A DNA stretch of 64,000 bases from Simmondsia chinensis. Taxonomy: Eukaryota; Streptophyta; Magnoliopsida; Caryophyllales; Simmondsiaceae. The translations under genes were made by a program, and so were the position numbers. Under the pieces are notes generated by a model. That model was not told where the DNA came from. It made no database searches and was given only the letters and a program-made list of their open reading frames with translations. The stretch covers positions 5,428,492 through 5,492,491 of the forward strand of contig JAGTTD010000013.1 in the NCBI GenBank assembly GCA_018398585.1, written 5' to 3'. Of the stretch, positions 1 through 11,970 are shown piece after piece; within the stretch, counting starts at the first letter, position 1, and every line of letters begins with the position of its first letter.

Positions 1-130
1 TATTTTTGTGCTTTTAGTAAGAAGTATAAAAATAATGTTTGTCTTTAAAGCACAATTAAAAACTTTAAAGATAAAATACCCTCAATCTTTAATTTGGAGA
101 AATTGATCCTAGAAAAAGTGCTTTTGTATT

Positions 131-549
131 GGAAAATTATCATTTAGGTACCCTGAGGTTTGACCATTTATCATGTAGGTACCATGATATTTCAAAATAT
201 ACAATGGGGTATCTTAAGGTTTAAAAATTTTATCACTTAGTTATCCTAAAGTTTGATGATTTTATACCAAAAATTTTGATTTGACACATGATTTTAGAAA
301 TATATAGATTCGTCAAATTTTTGCTTAAAACATTGATATAGCTCATATCTATTATTGTAATCATGCGTTTTAATTTGCATCTTTGTTATAAAATTGATCC
401 GATTCTCACAAAAGTTTATCAAATTTCAACATAGGATACCTAAATGATAAAAATTTCAAACCTCAGGATACCTAATTGTATATATTGAAACGTCAAAGTA
501 CCTAAGTAATAAATGGTCAAACCTTAGGGTATCTAAGTGATAATTTCCC
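131..549. mobile_element. Long-TIR MITE, family M1 (copy A upstream)
   Basis: The two ends are inverted copies over about 100 bp. The right end, read in reverse complement, begins GGGAAATTATCACTTAG and continues through the same GGTACC/GGTTTGACCA phrases as the left end. The flanking 9-mers TTTTGTATT and TTTTGAATA agree at 7 of 9 positions, suggesting a decayed 9-bp duplication of Mutator type. The same family recurs at 3,714 in intron 3 and at the matching places in copy B (49,805 and 52,921), so both insertions predate the duplication. No coding capacity was seen. Confidence 0.65.
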
Positions 550-1712
550 TTTTGAATAAAATAATGTTGAAAAAGCAATAATTTCGTAACATGACCAAAC
601 CAAACAGACCAATAAATAATCTCTTTTTTATTTTTTGCTTCTATCACTTGTAGAAAGTTCAAACTTGATAGATCCAGTTATGGCATTATTTGTTTTTTTA
701 TTTCTTTAATGTTATAAAATCATAGACAGATTATACTAAAAAAAAGAGAATAAAAATACAAACTCAAATATATTTAAAGGAAAATAGTAACTATTTTATT
801 TTAGAACTCAAGAACCAGAGAGGTTTTTCTATATCTCAAATAATTCCTCATGCTTTTCAATTCTCCTCAACCCACACTTTCATTTTTTCTCACTTTCACT
901 TTTGTTTTTGTACAATCCACTTTCATTGCACGCCTTATTTATACACCGGACAGGCGGTGACAATACGTAACCTGGAAGAATTTAAGGAGGTGGGCGATAT
1001 ACATGTATGTATATGTGTATATAAAGGTCTTTTACAAAATTTTTAATTTTCTAGGATATTTAATAATATCCGAACCCGGCTATAAAAATAATACCCGAAA
1101 AATATCCAATATTTACAACATTTAAATGTTATTGCTTCTTTTGTTTTTCTAAAGAGAACCAAAGCTACTTCACCAAAACTCAGCTGAACTTCATTTTTTT
1201 CCCCCCTCTTTTCTAAGTCAACAGAGAAGAGTGGCACCAGAGACTAAGTCAACTGTCAACCCACATTCCGAGGATGAAGGGACATCGTGGAACTAAATAA
1301 AGATCAATACACAAAGTAAAATCTTCATTACATAGCGGGTTTTGAGCTAGCAAACGGGTATTGAACCAAGCAAATGAGTACTGAAATTAATGAATGCATG
1401 GGTCATCATCAAAATTTCTGCAAACAAAATGCTTCAAAATTCTTGTATTCTGAGAAACCCAACCCAATTATTATGTAACGTCCATGACAATAGGAGTAGC
1501 AATCGAAGTTGTAATAAGGGGTCCTAGGATTATATATGGGAGTTGTTATTGTCAAGACAATTATGTAACTTATAATGAATAACAATCACAAAATTTCACT
1601 AAATTGCTCTAACAATGACACTCTTACCCTAGCAATTACATTATCCTATATATATTCAGCAAAGTGGATAAAGCAAAAATAGAGAAGACAGTAGAGAGAG
1701 AGAGAGAGAGAA
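550..1712 (+). promoter_or_regulatory. Upstream region of MLO-A with an A-specific insert
   Basis: No gene is seen. Relative to copy B, a block at about 712-1,130 is present only here; the phrases at its two edges are similar (TTTAATG and TTTAAATG), consistent with an insertion into A or an exact loss from B. The block contains a TATA-like TTATTTATACAC at about 938. A (GA)n run ends just before the MLO start codon. The real promoter and transcription start are not identified. Confidence 0.4.
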
Positions 1713-1834
1713 ATGGCAAGAGGAGAAAGGGAGCCAGCATTAGAGAGCACACCTACCTGGGTTATGTGAATTGTCATTTTTGTCATGATCTTCATCTCTT
1801 TACTTGTTGAAAAGCTACTTGGTTGCCTTGGCCA

Positions 1835-1874
<40 letters not shown>

Positions 1875-4800
1875 GTTTTTTCATCATCTCTTTCAACAAT
1901 TGATCTTACTGTAATAACACTGATTCGTATGTGGTAACTGCAGAGATTAAAGAAGAAGGAACGGAAGTCTCTTTACAAGGCCTTGAAAAGAATCAAAGCA
2001 GGTTAGCATATCATCACACTAACTACATAGAATTAAAGTATATCATTATGCTCTACCATAGTCTTAATTAGTATCTTTTTCTGCGCAACTTAACCCTCTG
2101 TATTATTGGGTTTCCCTTCACTATGTTGACGCTCGTTCCTACCACTAAGCTATTCTCACAGGGATGTCCATCCATAAGCGTCTGCTTTGCAAGTCCAAAC
2201 CATACAAAATCTTTATAAAGTAATGCCCGTGAGCAATTGTTTGGGGCCCCTAATTTGTTAAGGGCCCTTTTGAAAATTATTTATTTTATCAGTTTGCTTT
2301 TACTGAGTATCACCATTCATAATTAGAGAAATAACACTCCGCGAATGACACATTGAAAATGCATATGAACATACATAATATAAAAAACCCCACATGTTAA
2401 CTGAGGTTATAATATAAAGTCTTAGACAAGTTTTAGGCAATTAAAACACGTTTGTGTTCTTTGACTGAGATTACTATGGGTGAGTGGCAGAGTTGATGTT
2501 AATGGGGTTCATGTCCTTGTTGCTGGCCGTATTCCAAGATGACATTAGCTACTGGTGCATCCCAGAAAAGTTGGTCAGTAAATGGCTTCCCTGCAAGAAG
2601 GGAACTGAAAAGCATCGTCGTTTTGCTGAAAAGTCAGCTTCCTCATCTTGTGCCAAGGTAGGTCATTTTTAGTAAGACAGGGTCCTTTTGTGGTCAGAAA
2701 GGTTTCCTTCTTGAAATGTTTTCAATTAGTATCACTTATTTCTTAAGAAACTTCATTTATTTCGTTAAGGAAAACAAGGGAATGGTGTTTGGTATATATG
2801 AAGGTGATGTGAAATTAGGGATATGTGGATGAAATTGGTTCAACAACAACAACAACAGAAGATCCAGTGCCTGAAGGGCTCCCATATAAGCGAGGTCTGG
2901 GAGGGGTGGATGTATGCAGCCTTACCCCTTCAGGGTGTAACCCTGCTGAGAGGCTGCTTTCGAAAACCCCCAACCTTATGGGGTTGGCAACACGAAGACT
3001 TCCCAGGAGGTCACCCATCCTGGTATTACTCTCACCCAAGCACGTTTAACTTCGGAGTTCTAATTGGATCTAGGTGCATTAGTGCCTGGTAAGTGAACCC
3101 TGTGGATGAAATTGGTTCTCTCCTACAAAAGAAAATGTCTTTTTTAAAGTAGCACATCTCAGCTCTAAAAATATCTCAGTAACAATAACAATTATCAAAT
3201 CTGAACTAGTCCAATAAACCTAATATTTAAAGATAGGATACCTAAAATAAAGATAAAAAATACCTAGTTAACTAAGACAAATATAATTAAAATAACATGT
3301 TAACTAAAATAAAGATGTCTAAGGGATTCTACCCGAACACTAACAAACTATGTAAACGGATACAACTTAAAATATCCCATCTTCTAACATTCTTAAATCT
3401 CTTCTTGTGCGTTGCATTCTTTCCCCTCTCCTTGGAGAAAAGGTCACTTCTTCTACACAAGGGAAACATAAGTGAACTTACTCGAATCAAATGGATATTT
3501 TTCTCTTGAACAAAAAAATGGATATTTTTATCCATCAATCAACATCCATTCCAAGCATTTTGCTAATCTGAAAGAGGAGCTAATTCTTTTAGACTTCTGA
3601 TAGAATCTAAATTTTAGTTCAAGGGGGTTCAGCTATATGGATCTAAGGATCCATAGAGAAAAGATCTGAGAATGTTTCTGTTAGCTACATCACTGACTTC
3701 CCTAATCATTATTGGGAAACCATCACTAAGGTACACTGAGGCTTGAGCATTTATCATCAAAGTACCTTGATGTTTCAATATATACAATGAGGTACCTCGA
3801 GGTGTAAAATTTTAATCACTCAAATACCTTGAAGTTAAAAAATTTTATCACTTAAATATCCTTTTTCTGAAATTCCGTGAGTTTTCATTAGAAATTGTTG
3901 ATTATAAGTGTCCTTTGTCAGAATCTTATGATATTTTTGTCCAAAAATGGTGACGTAATGCATTATTTCGGGGTATATATATATAAACCCTAATAATATA
4001 TATCTATCGGAATCCGGTGATTTTTCCTCCTAATGATCTGCTTGATTAAAAAAAAAATAAAAAAAATAAAACCCCCACTAACACAGCTCATATATATTGT
4101 CTTAATCATATACAAAATCAGTATTTGCAAGTGAAGATTGCTTGTATTTTGACATAAATTCAACATGTCCGACACAGGATACCTAGGTTATAAAATTTCC
4201 AAACCTCGTGATACCTTATTGTATATGTTGAAAAAGGTAATTAAGCAAAAAATATTCAAACCTCAAATACCTAAGTGAGAAATATAGCCGTCATTGTTTA
4301 TGATTTCTTAAACTTGGACTCACGCAGTTAAGTTGTGCAGGGGAAGGTTCTGATAAAACCATCTCCTGAATTCTTCCACGCCCTGCATTACCTGATCTTT
4401 ATATTAGCAGTTGTTCAGGTGGTTACCTGTACTTTAACTGTCCTCCTTGGAGAACTCAAGGTAAATCTCCCTCCCAAAAAGGAGCAAAGAATACAATTTT
4501 TTTAACGAATTAAGTATACAACAACAGCCCAGTGGCTCACCTAATTATGAATCTAATGCTGAAAAAAGAGAATATGTTTGATATGCTAACTGGGTATATT
4601 CTTGCATATTATCATCAGATAAGGCAATGGTGGAAGTGGGAGGAAATTATACAAATGCAGTACGACACTGATCATGGTACTTTTCCATAATGATTAGCTT
4701 AGAAGTTGTCACTTGAGATTATCCTATTGCGACATGGAAATCACGAGTTCATGGAAATCACGAGTTCACGTCTTGTAAATAATCTAAGAACAGAGCTATC

Positions 4801-7800
4801 AAAATCTGACACAACAAGATAACATGACATGACCATGACACACAGATAGCGGTTTGGTTGGGGTTTTCGGAGTTTGATTGAATTTGTGTTGACACATTTA
4901 AACTGCTTAAATAATTGGGTTGAATTTGAATTTGGCTTGGGAATGACACTAATAATGGTACATTTTCGCAACCATCTTCTAACTTAGCTTAGCAATTCTC
5001 ACTTCTAAGATTATCCTATTGTGATGTGGAAGTTATGAGTTATAAGTCTCATAGACATCATCTTATACACAGAAGGGGGGTTAAGATTGCATGTATGAGA
5101 CCCTTAGAGAACCCACATTTGTGGGAGCCTGTGGATTGGACAGTGTTTCTATCAAATACACGAACCCTTCATTTCGGAGTTAAAAAAAATGCAAGGATAA
5201 GGATTTGAATTTAAAACCTATTGTCGTAGGGCCTCAACTTCAGAAGTGTTTTTTTTCCGCTGAACATCCTAACCAGCATGGCTTGGGTAACAGCATTACG
5301 TGCCTACAGGTAGTACAACAACTAGAGACAGAGTAATTCATGTTCGAAATGCAAGTTTCATAAAGAACCGGTTTACAGGCATTGATGCCAACAAGCGAAA
5401 CTGGGTGGTAATTCCCTGTGTCCTATATTTTCTGATTTTGCTGTCTCTGTTTCTGTTCCTTTCTGATCATATTCTGACTTCAAGATGGGGTCCTCGGAAA
5501 CAGCCTCCCTTCTGGGCAACCCCCAGAAGGGGGAAGACTGCGTACATCTACTCTCCCCAGACCCCGTTTTTGCGGGAGCCCTTGAGGCATTGGATTGTTG
5601 TTGTTGTTGTTGTTATTCTGACTTCAAGAAGTTTAGAATTCCTAGCTAATCAAATATAAGATTATTTTGCAGTCTTCATCCAAGTGCTTAAGTTTTCATA
5701 ATAGTTAGTTCACTTGGTAAGTACTTACAGTCTCTTTAATTGGGAGGTTTAGAGTTAAACTCCCAAATCCACCACAACTCAGAGCAATACAATTACATTA
5801 TAGAAATATAATTCCTCGATCTTCACATATAGCATGGGATCAAATCAAAGCTATTATGAGACTTAGTGGCCATTACTAAACATATTCGGATTTAGTCAAA
5901 ACATTGTTGATCATTACAGAAGAATACTTTTATAATGGCCTCAATGACGCAAATATATTGCATTTGATCTATTAAAACATATTTTAAATACAACAACAAC
6001 AAACGCAAGTCCTCAAGGGCTCCCGCCAAAACATAAATGTTTACACAAAAGGCTATGACAAAAAGTTAATGATTATATGTTTATTCATTCAACTTTTTAC
6101 AAGCATAAGGCTTAAATGCAACTTATGCTCCCTTAGAAAACCCAACATAATCGTTTCGACCTCCTACGTAACATCTCTAACGTCCTGCTTCTACAACATT
6201 GCAACCACAACTGTGATGCAACTGGGAATCACGATTTGATTTTACGCCAACAAACTCAAACTTTTGACATAATTAGTTTCTTTCATCACCAACAACTAAC
6301 ACACATCATGTTGTTTGTCCCTTAATTGTCACACACAAATTCTAGGTAATAATTGAAAATTTCAGGGCTCTATAGTGAGATTAAAGTATCTTTGCTTCCT
6401 GCTTCAGTTACAAAATTTTGGTAACCGTGTTGCCCAGCTAAGCTTATCTGCATCTCAACTAGTCTCCGGGTTGCACATACTGCCCATTCAAAAGTTTCTC
6501 TGCATGTTAGCTTCCAGTTATAACTTATGGAATGCTTTGTGCTGCATGTATATGAAGAATGTTCGAACACATTCTTATCTGACAATTAACATTCCCTGAT
6601 CAGATTTCATTCTTGAAGCATCTTTATGGCTCAGTGACTAAATCAGATTACACAGCAATGCGATCAGGGTTCATTCTGGTAAATATTCAAAAAGATGAAA
6701 AATCACAATTCAATTTTTTTATAGTTTATTTCTTTTTGAATCAATAAGGGATATTCATACAAGAAACTGATATTCTGCAGACCCATTGCCGTGGCAACCT
6801 ACGGTTCAACTTCTTCAATTATATGGTGTATGCATATGAATCAGATTTCCAGAAAGTTGTTGGGATAAGGCAAGTTACTTTCTGACCTCATATGTAAGTT
6901 GTTTTAGGCCAAAATGCATTACGGGAATTATGTTAGGGAAAACGAATAAGAAGGTTGTCATGTTCTATAAATACTTGATACGAGAAATATCTTCTGGAGA
7001 AAGAACAAAGGACATTGATGCAATAATCTATCACCGGAAGACTGATTCGAATGTCAGAAATTTCATAATACTGAAAGGCAAGCACGGTATGCCAGAAATT
7101 AGTGATTGCTACGTCAATTTCCTCCTCCTTTCTGAAAAATATTATGATTTTCACGTATTTATGAAACATCAATACTCTTATACATTTTCTGATACATAGT
7201 GCCCCTTTTATTTATGAAACGTGAGGCCCTTTTTTTTCATTTTCGTGGTCAGCCCCAAGAATTGGCATATGATGCCCACATAAGCCTGGTAAGATTCCAT
7301 TCCAAAGCTAACTAGCTCTAAGTATTCAATTAGGCTTATATGGAAATCTCTTATTTATCACAACTCTAATGTGGGACCATTGTTACTAAACTCACATATG
7401 AAGTGCTTTGCAAAAATCATTTTGACAGTTATTTTTATTAGCTCCAAATATCTGGTTTCTGGTCCCTCTGCACAATCTCTTACATGCTATGGTTTACTGG
7501 TTGCAGCTGGTACCTTTGGTTATTTGTGGTGATTACTTTCATATTCAATGTTGGAGGTATTGCCATACAATCCCCTCAGCGCATCTTGATCTATCAAATG
7601 AAACAAAAATGAATTTTATCGCTAAATCTTCTGCCTACAATCATGCTAATCTGGTCCCATCTTCTAGAGTTAAAAGAAGTCGTGTTTGATCCAGACATCT
7701 CAAGATTTCAACACTAAATATTAGAACTAACACATTTCTGGAAATTTTCTTACGATTTTGATCAAGATTGAAGTATCTAAGGCTCTATTTGGTTTGGAGG

Positions 7801-10486
7801 AAGCCTTCACTTCCATTTCTACCATGTTTTTACATAAATGAGTAGAAATATACTTCTCAAGGAGGAAGGAAGACATTTTCGTACACAAAATTCCACTCTT
7901 AATCTCAGAACTGAACCTTAGGTCAGCCTTAATGTGCCGAACACGAACCTTATACAAACTTACATAATGAAATTATTTTCTTTAAGAAGACAAGAATAAA
8001 AATACTTAAAGAGAAACATTTATTCTTGAACATGTTTTAAGAACACATGGAAGGAAAATATCTTTCCTCCAAACCGAACATAGCCTTAATGTTATACCAA
8101 TGGCTTAGCATCCTTATCTGCACAGGTACTTCACAAAATAACGAAGAGTCGAAGTAACTTTGTTCGTCATATAGATAATTCTCATTGGTCGGGTCATTAC
8201 AATTCTAATCTGGTGTGCAGGTTGGCACATATACTTCTGGACAGAATTCGTCCCCTTGGTAGTAAGTACTCAGTGACATAAAGTGGATTGATGCACTATG
8301 CATGCCAATCAAGCTGCAAAATTCTACTCCATTATCTAGAAATGAAATTTCATTTGTCGTATAATGGCCTATGCATTGAAGAAAACATAGTAATAAGTCC
8401 TAGATCGCGATCACTAAGTGGCTGCAGTGTCATAGAAATGTGGTGTTCTGGATGTTACATAAAGGGTCATAACAATCGCATTGAGGTTTTGAGGAAACAA
8501 TGCTGCTTCTACACCTAATGTTACATTCAAGTACTCGTTTGAGAGTGTCTTTTAACATAGAAACACGTATATAAACATGTTCCAATAAATAAAATACAAT
8601 TCATATTTATTCAAGAAGGCATCACAAAATTATCATACATACGCCAATGTAAATAACAACTAGCTCAAAATCCATTATGTAAGGGTCACGCAATACATAA
8701 TGACTTCTATTTGGTGCATAGTGTTTAGGCTTCTTGCGAGGAGCTTGATTTTATTCTATAATAGGCCAATGTCCACGAACAAGATCAGGCCAATTTGGGG
8801 CCAATGGCCTAATTGAGGGTGTTTTCAAGCACACTAGGGTTACGTCTAGCTATATATATTCTCGCCTACACGAGGTGTTATGAGAGAGAAAAAGAATTCT
8901 CTTGTAAGCTACCCAAAATTTAGTGAGAATTCTATGCAACTTCATGTCAATAAGCATAATCCGCCAAACCACGTAAATATGTGTCTTATTGTCTTCTTTC
9001 TCGTTGAATTCTTCGTTGATCTTTTATTTCGTTTCCTTAACACCTAAGAGTACAGTATCACATAATATGGTAAAAGAAGTTAAAAAATGTACCTCACTTT
9101 CTGCAGCTGTTACTTGCTGTTGGCACCAAACTGGAGCAAGTGATAACTGAATTAGCAATCTACATTGGTCAGAGACACTCTGCCATAATAGGAGAAGTCA
9201 GAATTCAACCTTCAGATGAGTACTTCTGGTTCCACCGGCCCCAGATTGTCCTCTTATTGACCCATGTCATCCTGTTCTTAAATTCGGTTGGAATTGCAAT
9301 TTTCTTCTGGATCAAGGTCAGCTTGACAGCTATAACTGTTAACTGTATATGAAACAAAAAAGTAAGAAATTCACGAGACATAGCAACTAGAATATCAAAA
9401 GGATTTTAAGAAAAGTAGAGATAGAAATCAGACGAAAACTCAATTCTAATCTTCAGAATGATAAAAATGAATGAATTTGTATTTGACAATCGCGTAATGG
9501 ATAACTTAAAATCTCTTAACTAACAACCAAGGCACCCTTCCACCATGTCACCCCGTGGGACACGTGAGGGTGTCACATCAGCACCTACGTTGTACAATAT
9601 TAAAATAACCGTAAATAAAACAACCCAAAGCGAACATATTTTGACGCTTATTTTGATCACCTACCAACTAATCATCCTTGTTTCATTTGTTTCCAGTTTG
9701 TGCTCAACTCATCTGCGTGCATCATGGACAAACCTAAGTATATCTGCCCAAGAGTTGCTATAATGTAAAGTTCACCTTCACAAGCTCTTGCTTCGTAGTA
9801 TGATTTTATTCCTTTTGGGTTCATGATGCATTATTTACATCGTGTCATATATTGTATGTAGGGTGGTGATGCAGACCATATGCAGTTACAGCACCTTACC
9901 TCTCTATGCAATTGTTACGCAGGTAAGATACCGATAGGTCAGAATACTTTATAAGGAACTAGAGGAAATTAACAAAAAGCGCAACATGTTCCATGAATAC
10001 ACAAAAATTAGAACACATTTAATAAAGAAAAAGCATGTACGTTACAACCAATGTCATCACAAAGCTAATTAAGATGCTAGAAATCTGAAATTATCCTAAT
10101 TCTTTTTCTAGAACATGCCAAGTCCTACGGCATCACAAGCAGTTTTTCAGTGATAGCTAGTCACATTTTTACCCTTCTTGTTCCTGACGCAAATCATGTA
10201 GCATTTCATGGATTTATGAAATATATTTCTCTTCTTGTCTATTTTTCTCTTACTTATCACCTATCTCAGGCATTTTATCCCATATCGATTATATCCTGTT
10301 ACCTTATGTTTTACATATGCTAGAACTTATACAACAACACTAACAATCTAATGATCTGCATGGATGAAGATGGGAAGTTCTTACCACTCCGAGGCTATGG
10401 AAAAGTCGGGTCACAGTAGGCCCCATATGGGTCCGAAAGAAGTACCTAATGATACAGCAGCATCAGTTCAGATGTCTAACCTGTAG
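1713..10486 (+). CDS. MLO-A: MLO-family seven-transmembrane protein gene, in-frame TGA at codon 19
   Basis: MLO proteins are plant plasma-membrane proteins with seven TM helices, linked to powdery-mildew susceptibility, root thigmomorphogenesis or reproduction depending on clade. I join 14 exons: 1713-1835, 1944-2001, 2491-2657, 4341-4460, 4619-4676, 5310-5404, 6604-6678, 6781-6869, 7507-7556, 8221-8261, 9107-9316, 9697-9764, 9862-9922, 10370-10486. Phases agree at every junction, giving 443 codons plus stop. Hallmarks in order are TPTW (14-17), ELMLMGFMSLLLAVFQ, YGSVTKSDY, GISWYLW, LLLAVGTKLEQVI, FWFHRPQIVL and CSYSTLPLYAIVTQ. Introns 1 and 8 use GC donors. Oddities: TGA at 1767-1769 inside TM1, and a C-terminus of only 38 residues after VTQ with no calmodulin-binding helix. 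Initiation at Met 25 (1785) would avoid the TGA but lose half of TM1. Family certain; functionality uncertain. Confidence 0.87.
2842..3100 (-). mobile_element. Full-length SINE with 5S rRNA head and (TTG)n tail
   Basis: Read on the - strand, the first ~115 bases follow plant 5S rRNA from its first nucleotides, including AACTCCGAAGTTAA, the box A/IE region GTGCTTGGGTGAG ... GGATGGGTGACC, and box C CTCCTGGGAAGTC. The body then contains GGCTGCATACATCC and ends GGCACTGGATCTTC(TTG)5. It is flanked by an 18-bp duplication TGTGGATGAAATTGGTTC (2824-2841 and 3101-3118). Copy B has one uninterrupted target at about 52,263, so this is a retrotransposition after the duplication. It lies in intron 3 of MLO-A, antisense. 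Confidence 0.88.
3714..4285. mobile_element. Long-TIR MITE, family M1 (MLO-A intron 3)
   Basis: Begins GGGAAACCATCACTAAGG. Its right end carries the inverted phrases seen at the left: CCAAACCTC, TATTGTATATGTTGAA, ATACCTAAGTGAGAAATA. It lies about 55 bp upstream of exon 4. The same insertion is present in copy B at 52,921. Short AT-rich interior, no ORF of note. Confidence 0.55.
5485..5613 (+). mobile_element. 5'-truncated SINE/LINE tail in MLO-A intron 6
   Basis: Carries only the common 3' region (CTGCGTACATCTACTCTCC, CCCTTGAGGCATTGG) followed by (TTG)5. It is flanked by 15-bp copies of TATTCTGACTTCAAG (5470-5484 and 5614-5628). The matching site in copy B at about 54,650 is empty. Because the RTE LINE and the 5S-headed SINE share this tail, the parent cannot be told from the fragment. 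Confidence 0.85.
5990..6030 (-). mobile_element. Short SINE/LINE tail fragment
   Basis: About 40 bp consisting of (CAA)n plus CCTCAAGGGCTCCCGCC, the last bases of the shared tail read in reverse. Absent from the matching intron position of copy B near 55,680. No target duplication recognised. Confidence 0.6.
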
Positions 10487-11339
10487 AGGAGCAATATTAA
10501 CTGGTCTGGGAAATTTCATAATACAGGCCTCACTGGCTTGAACTAATTGTAAACATTGTACATAATCATATGTACTGGTTTATTCTGGTGTTTTATGGTC
10601 ACAAGTGTAAAAGACTGTAGAGCTGTAGATGGTGTGACACTCTCAATCTCAAGTGCATCATTTCTTATAAGTAGGTTTACTTACAACATCAACAATTTTC
10701 AATTCTTGTCCCTGAAGAGCCTGATCTCCGTATGAAAGAGGGAGGACCAGAAAGTCTCTGTGTGTGTTTAACATATGCAGAAAAAAGAAACAAAGAAGGG
10801 AAATATTCATAAAGGAAGCAAGGGGCGTCACCTTCGAATTGAGTAGTGAGTCTTCTTTCTACTCAACTTTTTTAATCAAAACTTTAATCAAAAGCAGACA
10901 CACTAAAGTCTATGGACGTAGACGAGTTGAGTTGAGCTCAAGCTCTTTAGGATGGACGCTTAGCTCACCAACAGCTCGCTCTACTTGATCCTCGCTGAGT
11001 GTGGAGACTTTGAGCTCAAGCTCGACATAAGCTAGAGCTCATCTCGAAAATCAACCCAGCTCAGTAAATTCTGGGCTCGAGATTGAAACTTTGTGTCTCA
11101 AATGTAGCTCCTTCATTGATATTTCGACTAATAATGTAGCCGGAAGTCGGCTAGTTTAGGCTTGTTAAGCTCACTGCTCACTAGTCTTTGCAGCTGTTTT
11201 TATAGGAATTCTGTGAGGGAACCCCGCTATCCCTATGCCCTGGCTTATATATGTAACATTTCACCGGGGTTTAGACCCAAGATTGGCATATATAAAATCC
11301 ATATGCAAGCCCAAGTAAGCTTCAATCTTAAAACCAATG
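10487..11339 (+). other. 3' flank of MLO-A
   Basis: No gene is supported. Copy B has the same sequence with insertions. A stretch at 10,920-11,090 is rich in GAGCTC-containing repeats (GAGCTCAAGCTC and similar), which looks like an old repeat shared by both copies. Polyadenylation site not determined. Confidence 0.4.
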
Positions 11340-11652
11340 TGTTGGGAAACGCATCACAAAAACATAATGAAAAATCAATGAGAAAACAAAAAATAAACAC
11401 ACAAAATTTATGTGGTTCTGCCAAATATGCCTACGTCCACGGAGTTGCAAAGATATGTTATTACTTGGAAGTTTTACATACAGTTTTTTTGGTTCTCACC
11501 ACACTCTCACAAACCCTCAATAGGGTTATATAAGTGCATGGAGAAGAGACCCTAATCACCCTAGAATGATTCACTAAAAATCAGCCCAATCCTCCGATCC
11601 ATGGACTTGGTCCATAAAACAGTATAAAATATTAAAATCAGGCTCCATAACA
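11340..11652. mobile_element. Probable solo LTR (older, shared by both duplicates)
   Basis: Starts TGTTGGGAAACGC and ends CTCCATAACA, with near-identical flanking pentamers CAATG and AAATG. The interior GCCTACGTCCACGGAG resembles a phrase common in plant Copia LTRs. The left end is also present in copy B at 62,310, where the 62,340 element is nested in it. Confidence 0.5.
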
Positions 11653-11819
11653 AAATGGGCATTGGGTGAATTAGCTCACTGAGCTTATATGTTCATCTTT
11701 TTTCTCATAACTCGAATATAAGACATTTTAACTATACTCACATGTGAAGTTCTCAACAATATTTGTTTACTCATAATTAGTTAAGCATTATCTTCAGAGA
11801 TGCACTACCAACTCAAGTA

Positions 11820-11970
11820 CAAAAACAACAACAAACCCAATGCCTAAAAGACTCCGGCCAAGCTAAGGTCTGGGGTGAAATGTACGCAATCTGACCCCTA
11901 CAGGGTGATACTAAGGGAGGCTATTTCCGAGGGCCCCCCAAACCCTAAAATCCAAAAACGGAACAATTAT
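11820..11970 (-). mobile_element. 5'-truncated SINE/LINE tail with 14-bp target duplication
   Basis: Contains the shared tail in reverse: CAACAACAA, AATGCCTAAAAGACTCC, ATGTACGCAATCTGACCCC, CTATTTCCGAGG. Flanked by TACCAACTCAAGTA at 11806-11819 and 11971-11984. More diverged than the other copies. The next element's left LTR begins 6 bp after the right duplication. Confidence 0.8.

Larger units (their letters stand above)
1..11652. repeat. Segmental duplication, copy A (MLO-A segment)
   Basis: This segment is colinear with about 49,640 to the right window edge. The matching order includes the same long-TIR MITEs, all 14 MLO exons, intron sequence, the 3' flank and the start of a solo LTR. Homology already runs at base 1, so the left boundary lies outside the window. 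Differences are point changes plus discrete insertions with target-site duplications: SINEs at 2,842 and 5,485 in A; a tRNA SINE, two MITE-like insertions, SINE or LINE tails, a solo LTR and an LTR element in B. The two copies are direct repeats about 38 kb apart. Confidence 0.92.

Noticed and set aside
2823..3092. ORFs on both strands over 2,815-3,092
   Set aside because: They lie within the 5S-headed SINE and recur wherever the SINE does; 5S-derived sequence has no coding role.
2842..3100. Cassandra-type terminal-repeat element as the source of the 5S sequence
   Set aside because: No LTR pair, primer site or TG...CA ends surround it; the target duplication is 18 bp and the tail is (TTG)n, which fits target-primed retrotransposition.
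6930..7199. 89-aa ORF in MLO-A intron 8 with a counterpart at 56,950-57,228
   Set aside because: The two translations differ at roughly a quarter of positions, as expected for neutral intron sequence of this age, and the exon structure runs around it.
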